Shown here: piece after piece, positions 1 through 8,590 of the stretch
Layout of the letters: the number at the start of each line of letters is the position of its first letter
Numbering within the stretch: position 1 is the stretch's first letter
NCBI GenBank assembly: GCA_016722705.1
Contig: JADKGN010000001.1
Location: 62,001 to 126,000, forward strand
Length of the DNA stretch: 64,000 bases
Reading direction: 5' to 3'
From: Candidatus Dechloromonas phosphoritropha
Lineage (GTDB): Bacteria > Pseudomonadota > Gammaproteobacteria > Burkholderiales > Rhodocyclaceae
The notes under the pieces: generated by a model
Told to the model about the DNA's origin: nothing
The model's input: only the letters and a program-made list of their open reading frames with translations
Databases searched by the model: none
Translations under genes and position numbers: made by a program

Positions 1-203
1 AACACCACCACGAACATAATGGTGATGATCAGCATGAACTCGTTGTGGACGTGGAGCGTTTCCCGGGCGACGGGTGTGACCGGTTCGGGAAAGTTGTATT
101 TGTATTCGGCGCCGGCAATGCCGGGCAACGCCACGGCCGCCAGCAACATCAGGCGCTTCAGAAGACCGAGTGCGGACGCTTTGCCGCTTGGCTGCGAGTT
201 CAT
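1..203 (-). CDS. coxB: Cytochrome c oxidase subunit II, N-terminal part (runs off the left edge)
   Basis: Only the first 67 codons are in the window; the gene continues past base 1. The translation starts at the ATG complementary to 201-203. It has a signal peptide (hydrophobic core LMLLAAVALPGIAGA), then the subunit II signature NFPEPVTPVARETLHVHN and the start of the first membrane helix (FMLIITIMFVVV). Subunit II carries the CuA site and accepts electrons from cytochrome c in the inner membrane; that C-terminal domain is not visible here. A SCO-type copper chaperone gene follows on the other strand, which fits oxidase assembly. Assignment rests on the recognised N-terminal pattern. Confidence 0.8.
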   Translation of the reverse strand, partial: MNSQPSGKASALGLLKRLMLLAAVALPGIAGAEYKYNFPEPVTPVARETLHVHNEFMLIITIMFVVV

Positions 204-293
204 TGTATCCGCGTTCAGATCAACACAGCTTCCCATCCTGTTCCCTTCCCCTTGTGAGAACCGACCGTCAAGGTCAGAACCGACCGCGTCAAA

Positions 294-851
294 ATGTCGC
301 AGGATAGTATTATAAATCGTCGCTTGGTTGCTACACTTTTTTGCCTACTTCTTTTGGCTTGCAATCAGACCCCCGTCGAGTTTCGCAATACTGACCTGAC
401 CGGGGCCACCTTCGGGCGCCAGTTGATGTTGAGTGATCATAATGGGCGGAATCGTTCCATTGGTGACTTTCGCGACAAGGTCATCGTCATCTTTTTCGGG
501 TACACGTCATGCCCGGACATCTGCCCGACAACGCTCGCCCGGCTGGCCGAGGTAATGAAGGAGCTGGGGTCCGAAGCTGAAAGGGTCCAGGTGCTTTTCG
601 TTTCGCTGGATCCGGAACGCGACACCAAGGAACGACTGAAGGAATTCGTCCCCTGGTTTCACCCGTCCTTTCTCGGATTGCATGGTGACGCGGCACAGAC
701 AAAGGCCGTCTCCGAAGAGTTCCGCGTTTTCAGTTCACGCAAGGAGGTCGGGATTCGGCAGGCGTCGAGGATATCGCCAGCGACATACGGCAGTTGTTCG
801 CCGGGGAGTGAACCTGCCGGCAAGGTCGATGATGTCCGACCTCAACGTTGA
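294..851 (+). CDS. SCO1/SenC-family copper chaperone with an internal deletion
   Basis: SCO proteins are membrane-anchored thioredoxin-fold chaperones that deliver copper to the CuA site of cytochrome oxidase. Visible features are a lipobox-like LLLLAC (Cys23), the thioredoxin-like core, and the copper-binding CPDIC pair (Cys73 and Cys77). The reading frame is normal to about residue 153 (FSSRKEVG). The family's conserved copper-ligand histidine region (DHS followed by a tyrosine strand) is absent, and the normal C-terminus ([15 protein letters not shown]) appears in another frame ending at 811. About 100 bases therefore appear to be deleted near 750, and the last 30 codons are out of frame. 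The protein is probably non-functional. The gene faces away from coxB. Confidence 0.75.
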   Translation: MSQDSIINRRLVATLFCLLLLACNQTPVEFRNTDLTGATFGRQLMLSDHNGRNRSIGDFRDKVIVIFFGYTSCPDICPTTLARLAEVMKELGSEAERVQVLFVSLDPERDTKERLKEFVPWFHPSFLGLHGDAAQTKAVSEEFRVFSSRKEVGIRQASRISPATYGSCSPGSEPAGKVDDVRPQR

Positions 852-1291
852 TGAACCTTCATCGCGCGCTGCGCCTCACGCCTCGAGTCTTTTTCCAGTT
901 CGTCAGCGCGTTTGTCGTACTGCTTCTTGCCCTTGGCGAGGCCGATTTCCAGCTTGACGCGCCCCCGCATGAAGTGCAGATCGAGCGGCACGAGCGCATA
1001 CCCGGCGCGTTCCACCTTGCCGATCAGTTTCATGATTTCGCGTTCGTGCAGCAACAGCTTGCGGGTACGCGTTGGATCGGGACTGACATGGGTCGACGCC
1101 GTCAGCAGGGGCGTGATGTGCATGCCGATCAGAAAAAGCTCGCCACCCTTGATAATGACATACGATTCCTTGATGTTCATCCGGCCAGCGCGAATGGCCT
1201 TGACCTCCCATCCTTCGAGGGCAATGCCCGCCTCGTGCCTCTCTTCGATGAAGTAGTCGTGGAAGGCTTTTTTGTTGACCGTGATGCTCAT
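842..1291 (-). CDS. smpB: SsrA-binding protein SmpB
   Basis: SmpB binds tmRNA and brings it to stalled ribosomes for trans-translation. The 149-residue product has the usual length and the recognisable family blocks: the early [22 protein letters not shown], and the basic C-terminal tail (KGKKQYDKR) that enters the decoding centre. It starts at the ATG complementary to 1289-1291 and is divergent from ratA with about 60 bases between them. It overlaps the out-of-frame end of the SCO gene by ten bases on the opposite strand. I see nothing unusual in the coding sequence. Confidence 0.97.
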   Translation of the reverse strand: MSITVNKKAFHDYFIEERHEAGIALEGWEVKAIRAGRMNIKESYVIIKGGELFLIGMHITPLLTASTHVSPDPTRTRKLLLHEREIMKLIGKVERAGYALVPLDLHFMRGRVKLEIGLAKGKKQYDKRADELEKDSRREAQRAMKVHQR

Positions 1292-1352
1292 GCCGCCGAC
1301 GATCCATTAAAATCGCGAATTCTACAGGATTCAGGAATTCTCTCCCCAAGGC

Positions 1353-1796
1353 ATGGCCCTGGTCGAAAAATCCGTACTTATCGGACAGTCCGCTGATCGC
1401 ATGTTCGAACTGGTTGACCGTTGCGAAGAGTATCCCGCTTTCTTGCCATGGTGCAGCCAGACCGCAGTCAAATTTCGCGACGCGAAGATGACGGTGGCGA
1501 CTCTTCATGTCAATTATCACAGCGCCAAGACCAGCTTCACGACCGAAAATCACAAGGAGGCGCCGCATTCGATGAGGATCTGCCTTGTTGACGGGCCTTT
1601 CAGGCGTCTCGAGGGATCATGGCATTTCAAGACGCTGGCGGAGACCGCCTGCAAGATCGAGTTCCAGTTGCACTATGACTTTTCCAGCCGGGTCTTTGAA
1701 AAGGCGATCGGTCCGGTGTTCAGTCATATCGCCAATACCTTTGTGGACGCATTCGTGCGTCGTGCCGGTCAGGTTTATGGAGAAGGAAATGGCTGA
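1353..1796 (+). CDS. ratA: RatA-family START-like protein (ribosome association / ubiquinone-binding type)
   Basis: This 147-residue protein belongs to the polyketide cyclase/START-like family. It contains the diagnostic blocks MFELVDRCEEYPAFLPWC near the N-terminus and IGPVFSHIANTFVDAFVRRA at the C-terminus. E. coli RatA has been described as an inhibitor of 70S assembly, and related proteins (Coq10-like) bind ubiquinone; which activity applies here cannot be read from sequence. It lies divergent from smpB and overlaps the start of rnfH by eight bases, the usual smpB-ratA-rnfH neighbourhood of beta- and gammaproteobacteria. Confidence 0.9.
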   Translation: MALVEKSVLIGQSADRMFELVDRCEEYPAFLPWCSQTAVKFRDAKMTVATLHVNYHSAKTSFTTENHKEAPHSMRICLVDGPFRRLEGSWHFKTLAETACKIEFQLHYDFSSRVFEKAIGPVFSHIANTFVDAFVRRAGQVYGEGNG

Positions 1797-2115
1797 AATG
1801 CTCAGGGTTGAAGTGTGCTATGCCTTGCCGGACAAGCAGGTTCTAGTGCCGTTGGTCCTCGCCGAGGGCACAACGCTGCAGCGGGCACTCGAAGCATCAG
1901 GGCTCCTCGAGAAGCACCCGGAGATCGATTTGCGGAAGAACAAGTTCGGTATCTTCGCCAAGCTGTCCAGGCTGGAGACGGTATTGCGTGATCGTGATCG
2001 CGTGGAAATCTACCGGCCGCTGATCGCCGACCCCAAGGAAGTTCGGAAGCAGCGCGCAGCCGAGGGGAAGGTCATGAAAAAGGGCGCCGGCGATGCCGAC
2101 GCCCCCGATGCCTGA
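1789..2115 (+). CDS. rnfH: RnfH/RatB family ubiquitin-like-fold protein
   Basis: RnfH-family (UPF0125) proteins are small beta-grasp proteins of uncertain role that usually follow ratA. I chose the ATG at 1789 because AGAAGGA lies just upstream and the start overlaps the ratA stop codon, indicating translational coupling. A second ATG at 1798 is also possible. The 108-residue product has the family blocks VEVCYALPDKQVLVPL, VGIFAKLSRLETVL-like (here FGIFAKLSRLETVL) and VEIYRPLIADPKEVRKQRA. The C-terminus is lysine-rich and then acidic. Confidence 0.9.
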   Translation: MAEMLRVEVCYALPDKQVLVPLVLAEGTTLQRALEASGLLEKHPEIDLRKNKFGIFAKLSRLETVLRDRDRVEIYRPLIADPKEVRKQRAAEGKVMKKGAGDADAPDA

Positions 2116-2144
2116 GTGACTGTCGCGGGCTCGGCGAGCCGCCT

Positions 2145-2645
2145 CTACTTGCAGGACTCGGCAATCGTGTTGCGCGTCCGCTCGATTTCGTCCCCCCGCT
2201 GAGCATCCTCGAGGAAGGTCTCACCACCCTTGCCATCGGGCAGAATCATGCGGCGGCCGGATTCGAGAGCCTTGAGGTGGGTGCGGGCGCGCTCGCAGTT
2301 TTCGCGATTCTGCGCTGCCTGTGCGGCCTCCTTCGCCTCCTTGTCGGCCTTTTCCCTGGCTTCCTGCTGGCGTTTACGGAATTCCAGGTCCTTCTCCGCT
2401 GCGGTCTTGGGGGCATCCGTAGACTGGGGGCCGGCGGTCGCCTGCGAAGCATCGCTATCCGTGGTGCCGATCGCCGGCGGGGGAGAGGTGCCGAGAGCCT
2501 TGGAATTACGCACCGTCGCCGGCGGCGGCGTGTCGGAAATCACCGTCCGGCCGTTGCTGTCCTTCCATTGATAGGTTTGCGCATTGGCGTCGATGACGGT
2601 TGCGGTCGACGCGATTGCGAGGGCAATAATCAGGGCGGCTTTCAT
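2145..2645 (-). CDS. DUF4124 domain-containing secreted protein
   Basis: A 166-residue protein with a Sec signal peptide (ALIIALAIASTATVIDANA) followed by the DUF4124 block QTYQWKDSNGRTVISDTPPP. Such proteins are common in betaproteobacteria; their function is unknown and they are presumably periplasmic. After a proline/serine-rich linker there is a charged, probably coiled-coil segment (about residues 85-115; lysine, glutamate and alanine rich) and a short C-terminal part containing two cysteines. It is divergent from guaB, whose likely -10 element lies between them. Confidence 0.85.
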   Translation of the reverse strand: MKAALIIALAIASTATVIDANAQTYQWKDSNGRTVISDTPPPATVRNSKALGTSPPPAIGTTDSDASQATAGPQSTDAPKTAAEKDLEFRKRQQEAREKADKEAKEAAQAAQNRENCERARTHLKALESGRRMILPDGKGGETFLEDAQRGDEIERTRNTIAESCK

Positions 2646-2673
2646 GGTAATCCGGAGTCAAGGGCGATTTCGT

Positions 2674-2679
2674 TATAAT
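2674..2679 (+). promoter_or_regulatory. Probable -10 element of the guaB promoter
   Basis: A perfect TATAAT lies 28 bases upstream of the guaB start codon. No convincing -35 hexamer is seen at the proper distance, so the assignment rests on the -10 match and position only. Confidence 0.4.
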
Positions 2680-2707
2680 ACGTTTTTGTGACCTTGGATC
2701 AAAGGCC

Positions 2708-4171
2708 ATGCGAATTTTGCAAAAAGCCCTGACATTCGACGACGTCCTGCTCGTCCCTGCACATTCCCGCATTCTGCCTCGTGATGTCAGCCTGTCCACG
2801 AGGCTGACGCGCAACATATCTCTCAACCTGCCGCTGCTTTCCGCAGCCATGGATACCGTTACCGAAGGCCGTCTTGCCATTGCGCTGGCTCAGGAAGGTG
2901 GCATCGGCATCATTCACAAGAACCTGTCGCCGAAGGTACAGGCGGCCGAAGTGGCCAAGGTCAAGCGTTTCGAATCAGGTATTGTCAAGGATCCAATCAC
3001 CGTCTCACCGCTGATGACGGTTCGCGATGTTCTCGAGATCACCAGCCAGTATCGCATTTCGGGTCTTCCCGTCATCGACCGGGCCGGCAAGGTGGTCGGC
3101 ATCGTCACCAACCGCGATCTGCGCTTCGAAACCAACCTCGACCAGTCAGTCAGGGCGATCATGACCCCGCGCAAGCGTCTGATCACGGTCAAGGAGGGCG
3201 CCAGCGTCGAGGATGCCAAGGAACTGCTGCGCGTGCACCGCCTTGAGCGGGTTCTGGTCATCGACGACGCGTTCCATCTTCGCGGCCTGATCACCGTCAA
3301 GGACATCCTCAAGTCCACCGAGCATCCGCTTGCCAACAAGGATGCTTCCGGATGCTTGCGCGCTGGTGCTGCCGTCGGTGTCGGTCCCGGCACCGAGGAG
3401 CGTGTCGAGCGACTTGCCGAAGCCGGCGTTGACGTGCTCATTGTCGACACCGCGCACGGGCACTCGCAGGGGGTGCTGGATCGCGTCAACTGGATCAAGA
3501 AACACTATTCGCAGATCGAAGTGATCGGTGGCAATATCGCCACGTCGGATGCCGCACGAGCCCTGGTCGACAGCGGCGCCGACGCGGTCAAGGTGGGGAT
3601 AGGCCCCGGTTCGATCTGCACCACCCGGATTGTGGCCGGCGTCGGCGTCCCGCAGATCACGGCGATCCAGAATGTCTCGGAAGCGCTGAAGGCCACGGGT
3701 GTGCCGATGATCGCCGATGGCGGCATCCGCTATTCTGGCGACATCGCCAAGGCGATTGCCGCCGGCGCCGATACCGTGATGCTCGGCGGGCTGTTTGCCG
3801 GCACGGAAGAAGCGCCAGGTGAAGTCGAACTGTTCCAGGGGCGTTCGTACAAGTCGTACCGTGGCATGGGCTCGCTCGGCGCCATGCAGGCGGGCTCCTC
3901 CGACCGCTACTTCCAGGAGGCCACGGCCAACGTCGACAAGTTCGTGCCGGAAGGGATCGAGGGCCGTGTGCCTTACAAGGGCGCGGTGCTTGCCGTCATT
4001 CACCAACTCATGGGCGGCCTGCGTTCGTCCATGGGCTACCTCGGCTGTTCGACTATCGCCCAGATGCACGAGCAGGCCTGCTTCATGGAAATCACTTCGG
4101 CGGGCGTGCGCGAATCGCACGTCCACGATGTGCAGATCACCAAGGAAGCCCCGAATTACCATGTCGACTGA
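2708..4171 (+). CDS. guaB: Inosine-5'-monophosphate dehydrogenase
   Basis: GuaB oxidises IMP to XMP with NAD+, the first committed step of GMP synthesis. The 487-residue product has the normal length. Visible features are the N-terminal barrel start ([14 protein letters not shown]), a CBS-domain pair at about residues 95-205, the phosphate-binding and catalytic loop [15 protein letters not shown] with the active-site cysteine, and the C-terminal flap with RYFQE. It precedes guaA on the same strand, 184 bases apart, with a terminator-like hairpin between them, so the two may be separate transcripts. Confidence 0.98.
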   Translation: MRILQKALTFDDVLLVPAHSRILPRDVSLSTRLTRNISLNLPLLSAAMDTVTEGRLAIALAQEGGIGIIHKNLSPKVQAAEVAKVKRFESGIVKDPITVSPLMTVRDVLEITSQYRISGLPVIDRAGKVVGIVTNRDLRFETNLDQSVRAIMTPRKRLITVKEGASVEDAKELLRVHRLERVLVIDDAFHLRGLITVKDILKSTEHPLANKDASGCLRAGAAVGVGPGTEERVERLAEAGVDVLIVDTAHGHSQGVLDRVNWIKKHYSQIEVIGGNIATSDAARALVDSGADAVKVGIGPGSICTTRIVAGVGVPQITAIQNVSEALKATGVPMIADGGIRYSGDIAKAIAAGADTVMLGGLFAGTEEAPGEVELFQGRSYKSYRGMGSLGAMQAGSSDRYFQEATANVDKFVPEGIEGRVPYKGAVLAVIHQLMGGLRSSMGYLGCSTIAQMHEQACFMEITSAGVRESHVHDVQITKEAPNYHVD

Positions 4172-4201
4172 TTCATGTCCAGATGACCGACCTGGCTAAG
4201 G

Positions 4202-4297
4202 GTGCTCGTCGCAGTCGTCGTCATCGGCGGGGTCATCGCCTTCTCCCAATTCCTGCTGCATCTTGACGGGATGGGTGCTAGCAAGTTCGACCTCTGA
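4202..4297 (+). CDS. Possible 31-residue single-pass membrane peptide
   Basis: Between guaB and guaA a GTG-started frame encodes 31 residues with one hydrophobic stretch ([20 protein letters not shown]) and a hydrophilic end. It stops just before the terminator hairpin. An AAGG lies only just upstream of the GTG, which is too close for a good ribosome-binding site. It could be the C-terminal remnant of a longer membrane protein gene or chance. I do not recognise a family. Confidence 0.2.
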   Translation: MLVAVVVIGGVIAFSQFLLHLDGMGASKFDL

Positions 4298-4298
4298 C

Positions 4299-4326
4299 AG
4301 GTGCCGGATTCTTCCGGCACCTTTTC
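4299..4326 (+). terminator. Rho-independent terminator upstream of guaA
   Basis: A nine-base-pair stem (AGGTGCCGG paired with CCGGCACCT, loop ATTCTT) is followed by TTTT. It lies between guaB and the guaA start and could end the guaB transcript or attenuate read-through into guaA. Confidence 0.75.
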
Positions 4327-4355
4327 CTCATGCCGCAGAAACGCTGGATTCCACC

Positions 4356-5921
4356 ATGTCCCACCAGAAAATCCTGATCCTCGATTTTGGTTCGCAAGTA
4401 ACTCAGCTGATCGCCCGTCGCGTGCGCGAACAACAGGTCTATTGTGAACTTCATTCTTTCGACGTCTCCGAGGAGTTCATCCGCGCCTTCAAGCCGAACG
4501 GGATCATCCTCTCGGGCGGCCCAAACTCTGTTTATGAGGCGCAGGAGTGGAAGGCGCCGCAGGTGGTTTTTGAGTTGGGCGTGCCGGTTCTCGGCATCTG
4601 CTACGGCATGCAAACCATGGCCCAGCAACTGGGGGGTAAGGTCGAGATCTCGGGCAAGCGTGAATTCGGTTTTGCCGAAGTGCGAGCCCGCGGGCATTCC
4701 CGGTTGTTCGACGGCATCCAGGACCGCAGCAATGCCGAGGGCCATGGCCTGCTCGAGGTCTGGATGAGCCACGGCGACAAGGTCACGGGGTTGCCGGACG
4801 GCTTCAAGGTCATCGGTAGCAGCGAGTCGTGCCCAGTGGCGGCGATGGCCGATGAAGAGCGGGCTTTCTACGCGCTCCAGTTCCACCCGGAAGTCACGCA
4901 CACCCTCAAGGGCAAGGAAATGATCGCGCGCTTCGTTCATGACATCTGTGCTTGCGGTCGCGACTGGAACATGCCGGACTACGTCAATGAGGCGATTGCC
5001 AGGGTACGCGACCAGGTTGGCGGCGATGAGGTCATCCTTGGACTTTCCGGCGGTGTAGATTCGTCCGTCGTGGCGGCCCTGCTGCAAAAGGCCATTGGCG
5101 ACCAGCTGACCTGTGTATTCGTCGATAATGGCTTGTTGCGCCTCAACGAAGGCGCGCAGGTGATGCAGACCTTCGCCCGCAATCTCGGCGTCAGGGTCAT
5201 CCGCGTCGATGCCACCGAACAGTTCATGGTCAATCTAAAGGGTGTTGCCGACCCGGAAGCCAAACGCAAGATCATCGGGCGCGAGTTCGTCGAGGTTTTT
5301 GAGGCCGAGGCTGCCAAGCTGCCCAATGCCAAATGGCTGGCTCAGGGCACGATCTACCCGGACGTGATCGAATCGGCCGGTGCCAAGACCGGCAAGGCAC
5401 ACGCCATCAAGAGCCATCACAACGTGGGTGGCCTGCCGGAAACGCTCAATCTCAAGCTGCTCGAACCGCTGCGCGAACTGTTCAAGGACGAAGTTCGCGA
5501 ATTCGGTGTGGCCCTCGGCCTGCCGCATGAAATGGTCTATCGTCACCCGTTTCCCGGTCCCGGCCTGGGAGTTCGCATTCTGGGCGAGGTGAACAAGGAG
5601 TTTGCCGACCTGCTGCGCCGGGCTGACGCCATCTTCATCGATGAACTACGTGCCGCCGACTGGTACGACAAGACCAGCCAGGCATTTGCCGTGTTCCTCC
5701 CGGTGAGGTCAGTCGGCGTGATGGGTGACGGGCGCACCTATGAATACGTGCTAGCCCTGCGGGCTGTCCAGACCCAGGACTTCATGACCGCCCAGTGGGC
5801 CGAGCTACCGCACGGCCTGCTCGGCAAGGTGTCAAACCGCATCATCAACGAAGTCCGCGGCATCAACCGGGTCGTCTATGATATCTCCGGCAAGCCGCCG
5901 GCGACAATCGAGTGGGAATGA
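4356..5921 (+). CDS. guaA: GMP synthase (glutamine-hydrolysing)
   Basis: GuaA aminates XMP to GMP using glutamine and ATP. The 521-residue product has an N-terminal class I glutamine amidotransferase domain (LGICYGMQ with the catalytic cysteine; FHPEVTHT) and an ATP pyrophosphatase domain with the P-loop [15 protein letters not shown]. The C-terminal dimerisation domain ends in PPATIEWE. I chose the ATG at 4356 ([14 protein letters not shown]) because this is where family homology starts. The last codons lie inside the attachment site of the large element that follows, so the gene stays intact after integration. Confidence 0.98.
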   Translation: MSHQKILILDFGSQVTQLIARRVREQQVYCELHSFDVSEEFIRAFKPNGIILSGGPNSVYEAQEWKAPQVVFELGVPVLGICYGMQTMAQQLGGKVEISGKREFGFAEVRARGHSRLFDGIQDRSNAEGHGLLEVWMSHGDKVTGLPDGFKVIGSSESCPVAAMADEERAFYALQFHPEVTHTLKGKEMIARFVHDICACGRDWNMPDYVNEAIARVRDQVGGDEVILGLSGGVDSSVVAALLQKAIGDQLTCVFVDNGLLRLNEGAQVMQTFARNLGVRVIRVDATEQFMVNLKGVADPEAKRKIIGREFVEVFEAEAAKLPNAKWLAQGTIYPDVIESAGAKTGKAHAIKSHHNVGGLPETLNLKLLEPLRELFKDEVREFGVALGLPHEMVYRHPFPGPGLGVRILGEVNKEFADLLRRADAIFIDELRAADWYDKTSQAFAVFLPVRSVGVMGDGRTYEYVLALRAVQTQDFMTAQWAELPHGLLGKVSNRIINEVRGINRVVYDISGKPPATIEWE

Positions 5922-5962
5922 TTTTAGGTCTTTCGGCAGCTTTCGCGGACTATCGGAAAAGT
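5904..5962. other. attL: left attachment site overlapping the guaA 3' end
   Basis: The core shared with 48397-48453 includes TTTTAGGTCTTTCGG, then GCTTTCGCGGACTATCG and AAAAGT. It begins within the last six codons of guaA and extends about 40 bases past its stop. The 3' end of guaA is a known integration target of tyrosine recombinases, which supports the reading. Confidence 0.8.
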
Positions 5963-6038
5963 AACTTAACATATTGATTTATATAAATTTATATCGCGAA
6001 AGCTATCGGCATCTATTGACGACAAGCGAAACTTTTTG

Positions 6039-6190
6039 TCGGTAATCCTGACGGTAATGAAAACTATGCAAGTTATCAAAAAATATTTACCGTCTGATTG
6101 CTTTTCGTGATGACGGTAAAAAATAATAGAAAAATATAGTATTCATGCGGGTTTCAGAGCATCCTGTGTCTTTCGATCCGTTGACGGTAA
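6039..6190. promoter_or_regulatory. Cluster of TGACGGTAA arm-type motifs inside the left end, upstream of the integrase
   Basis: TGACGGTAA occurs at 6049-6057, 6111-6119 and 6182-6190, with an inverted match at 6087-6094 and a near match at 6039-6045. The same nine bases occur twice inside the right end (48319-48327 and 48331-48339). Paired repeats near both ends and beside the integrase gene are typical of integrase or excisionase arm-binding sites. The last copy also forms a near-perfect inverted repeat (6184-6199) 20 bases before the integrase start, so autoregulation is possible. The whole AT-rich stretch 5963-6217 has no gene. Confidence 0.55.
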
Positions 6191-6217
6191 AATTGCCGTT
6201 CTCAGGCGGATGCACCA

Positions 6218-7468
6218 ATGCTGACTGATACCACACTGAAGAACCTCAAGCCCAAGGACGCGCCCTACAAGGTGACGGACAGGGACGGCATGTATGTCAC
6301 GGTCTCGACGGCGGGTACCGTCACGTTCCGTTATGACTACCGGATCAATAGCAGGCGCGAGACGCTGACGATTGGCCGCTATGGGCCAGGCGGTCTGTCG
6401 CTGGCGCGTGCACGCGAAAAATGCATCGACGCGAAGCGGGCAGTTTCGGAAGGACAGTCCCCGGCGCAGGAAAAGCAGCGAGAGAAACGGCGCCTGTCGG
6501 AAGCCAAAACCTTCCAGGAATTTACCGACGAGTGGTACGTGGGTGCCCGGATGGCCGATAGCACGCGGTCGATGCGCAAGAGCATCCTTGACCGGGACAT
6601 TCTGCCTGTGTTCAAGAGTCGCCTGCTGAGCGAGATCAGCCCTGACGACCTGCGCGATCTGTGCAACAAGGTGAAGAGCAGGGGAGCGCCAGCAACGGCA
6701 ATCCATGTCCGCGACATCATCAAGCAAATCTACGGTTTTGCCATCCTGCACGGCGAGAAGGTGGCTAACCCTGCCGACAATGTTGGGCCATCGTCGATCG
6801 CCACTTTCGTGCCACGGGATCGAGCGCTGTCGCCGTCTGAGATACGCATCATGCTCAAGCAGTTGGAGTACGTCGCTTCGTACCCGACCATCAAACTGGG
6901 ACTGCGTCTGATCTTGCTTACGCTGGTGCGCAAAGGTGAACTCATCCACGCGACATGGGATGAGATCGACTTCGAAAATGCACTGTGGACTATCCCAAAA
7001 TCCCGCATGAAGGCCGCCAAGGCCCACAACATCTATCTGTCGCAGCAGGCGCTCGATATCATGATCGCACTGCGCACCTGCGCCGGTGGCTCCAAATACC
7101 TGCTGCCTTCGCGCTATGACGGAGACAAGTGCATGTCGAACGCTACGCTGAACCGTGTCGCGCAGATAGTCGTGGAACGGTCGAAAGCGAAGGGTCTGCC
7201 AATCGAAAGTTTCTCGGTGCATGACCTGCGCCGCACCGGTTCGACCATCCTCAACGAGCTGGGCTTCAACAGTGACTGGATCGAGAAGTGCCTTGCCCAC
7301 GAAGATGGCCGCTCATCGCGTGGTGTCTACAACAAGGCCGAATACGCCGAGCAGCGCCGCCACATGCTGCAAGAGTGGGCCGACATGGTTGACGCGTGGG
7401 TGGCCGGCGAATCGCACACCCCGACATTGCTGCCCCCGTCGATGAAGATCATTACGACACAGGCGTAG
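6218..7468 (+). CDS. int: Tyrosine recombinase / integrase (P4-type)
   Basis: This enzyme is expected to catalyse site-specific integration and excision of the element at guaA. The 416-residue protein has an N-terminal DUF4102-like arm-binding domain (LTDTTLKNLKPKDAPYKV), a SAM-like core-binding domain at about residues 100-190, and a catalytic domain. The catalytic residues seen are Arg in LVRKGEL, HDLRR, the His in CLAHE and the nucleophilic Tyr in GVYNKAEY. It faces into the element from attL. Its 3' end overlaps the convergent regulator gene by 17 bases. All catalytic motifs look intact. Confidence 0.93.
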   Translation: MLTDTTLKNLKPKDAPYKVTDRDGMYVTVSTAGTVTFRYDYRINSRRETLTIGRYGPGGLSLARAREKCIDAKRAVSEGQSPAQEKQREKRRLSEAKTFQEFTDEWYVGARMADSTRSMRKSILDRDILPVFKSRLLSEISPDDLRDLCNKVKSRGAPATAIHVRDIIKQIYGFAILHGEKVANPADNVGPSSIATFVPRDRALSPSEIRIMLKQLEYVASYPTIKLGLRLILLTLVRKGELIHATWDEIDFENALWTIPKSRMKAAKAHNIYLSQQALDIMIALRTCAGGSKYLLPSRYDGDKCMSNATLNRVAQIVVERSKAKGLPIESFSVHDLRRTGSTILNELGFNSDWIEKCLAHEDGRSSRGVYNKAEYAEQRRHMLQEWADMVDAWVAGESHTPTLLPPSMKIITTQA

Positions 7469-7823
7469 CTTTGACGGGGCGGCGCTTGCGTTGACGCACG
7501 TCCGGCGAAGGGGCTCGTTTTAACTGAGCACTGTCGGAGGCTTGGCGGCGCGCATCGAGCCATGCCTCTACCTCCGTCAAATCCCACACCACGCAGCGTG
7601 CGGTCAGATTGAACCTGCGCGGAAATTCACCGCGCCGTTCCATGTCGTAGATCGTGGTGTCGGCCAGCGGCACGATCTGTCGCAACTCGGGACGGCGGAT
7701 CGTACGTCGGAACGGTAAGGTATTCATCGTGATCAGTCGTGGTAGCGGCATGCCGTGCAGGTCATTTGCATCAGTGTCGTTGTTCGACCTCGCGGCCTGC
7801 AGACTTCGATCTGCTTTGTTCAT
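7452..7823 (-). CDS. AlpA-family helix-turn-helix regulator
   Basis: A 123-residue protein with a central AlpA-type winged-helix DNA-binding domain: RRPELRQIVPLADTTIYDME, then RRGEFPRRFNL and VVWDLTEVEAWLDARR. AlpA-like proteins regulate or assist excision of P4-type integrases, and this one sits back to back with the integrase. The C-terminus is basic. I placed the start at 7823 because GGAGAAG lies a few bases upstream; an earlier ATG at 7835 lacks a ribosome-binding site. Confidence 0.8.
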   Translation of the reverse strand: MNKADRSLQAARSNNDTDANDLHGMPLPRLITMNTLPFRRTIRRPELRQIVPLADTTIYDMERRGEFPRRFNLTARCVVWDLTEVEAWLDARRQASDSAQLKRAPSPDVRQRKRRPVKATPVS

Positions 7824-7974
7824 GATCTTCTCCATCAGGAGGGCGGTTGCTGAGTGCATTGCAACGGCCGATATAAATGCGGCCCTGTGATGGTGATCTT
7901 TCCAGCATCTATTGAAAACTCGCTCAGGCGTGCATGAGCGTATTTCGATTGCGCTCGCGCGGCGTGGTTGTGAA

Positions 7975-8565
7975 TCACTTCGCCTTGCTCTTCTTGAAGC
8001 CACGATCCCGCGCCATGAACGCTTCGAGCATGTGCGGAATCAACGTCGTGGCATCAATCGGTTCGCTGGCGCGAACCACGCTGGTGATCTCCACCGCCGT
8101 CGAGGTCTGTCCGATGCGCGCAAATGGATCATTGGTGCGTGCGTAGTCGTTCAGCGTGGCCGCACCTTTGTCCGTCGTGTAGTTGTAGGCTTCGAGCCAG
8201 TTTTGGCGCACGACGATCGGATCGATCGACAGCGAGCGCACGTCGGTAAGGAAGCGCGCCAAGTGGTAGGCGATCTGTGCGTCGTTCGGCTTGTACGGCG
8301 TGGCCGCTTCGCCGACCGCGCGCACCTGGCCGCCGGCGGCCACTTCCACTACATAGGGCGTGACGATGGATTGTGCTGAGCGCCATACCAGACCGCCCGC
8401 CATCAGCAATGCCAGCGACAGGCAGCCGAAGGCCATCAAGCGCCAGTTTTTCGCCTGCACGCGGGCACTGCCGATACGCTGGTCCCAGACCTGCGCGGCG
8501 GCTTGGTAGGGGGTCACAGGCTCTGGCGTTTCTGAGTAGCGCACCTGGGGTCGTTTGAATAGCAT
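7975..8565 (-). CDS. trbF: TrbF (VirB8-like) fused to the tail of a DUF2274 protein
   Basis: TrbF is a bitopic inner-membrane protein of P-type conjugation machinery. Residues 1 to about 166 are TrbF: a cytoplasmic start, one membrane helix (about 43-62, MAFGCLSLALLMAGGLVW) and the VirB8-like domain (YVVEVAAGGQVRAVGE). After TSVVRAS the sequence departs from TrbF and ends EPIDATTLIPHMLEAFMARD, which resembles the C-terminus of the DUF2274 proteins normally encoded after trbI. The simplest reading is an in-frame deletion removing the end of trbF, all of trbG and trbI, and most of the DUF2274 gene. The product is unlikely to support conjugation. Confidence 0.8.
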   Translation of the reverse strand: MLFKRPQVRYSETPEPVTPYQAAAQVWDQRIGSARVQAKNWRLMAFGCLSLALLMAGGLVWRSAQSIVTPYVVEVAAGGQVRAVGEAATPYKPNDAQIAYHLARFLTDVRSLSIDPIVVRQNWLEAYNYTTDKGAATLNDYARTNDPFARIGQTSTAVEITSVVRASEPIDATTLIPHMLEAFMARDRGFKKSKAK

Positions 8566-8590
8566 GAATTTATCTCCTCAAGGGTTCGGG

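Noticed and set aside
3146..4162. A 338-codon frame antisense to guaB
   Set aside because: It is a shadow of guaB, histidine- and arginine-rich and without family features.
4172..4355. A purine riboswitch between guaB and guaA
   Set aside because: Only a simple terminator hairpin is visible; no conserved aptamer core could be recognised.
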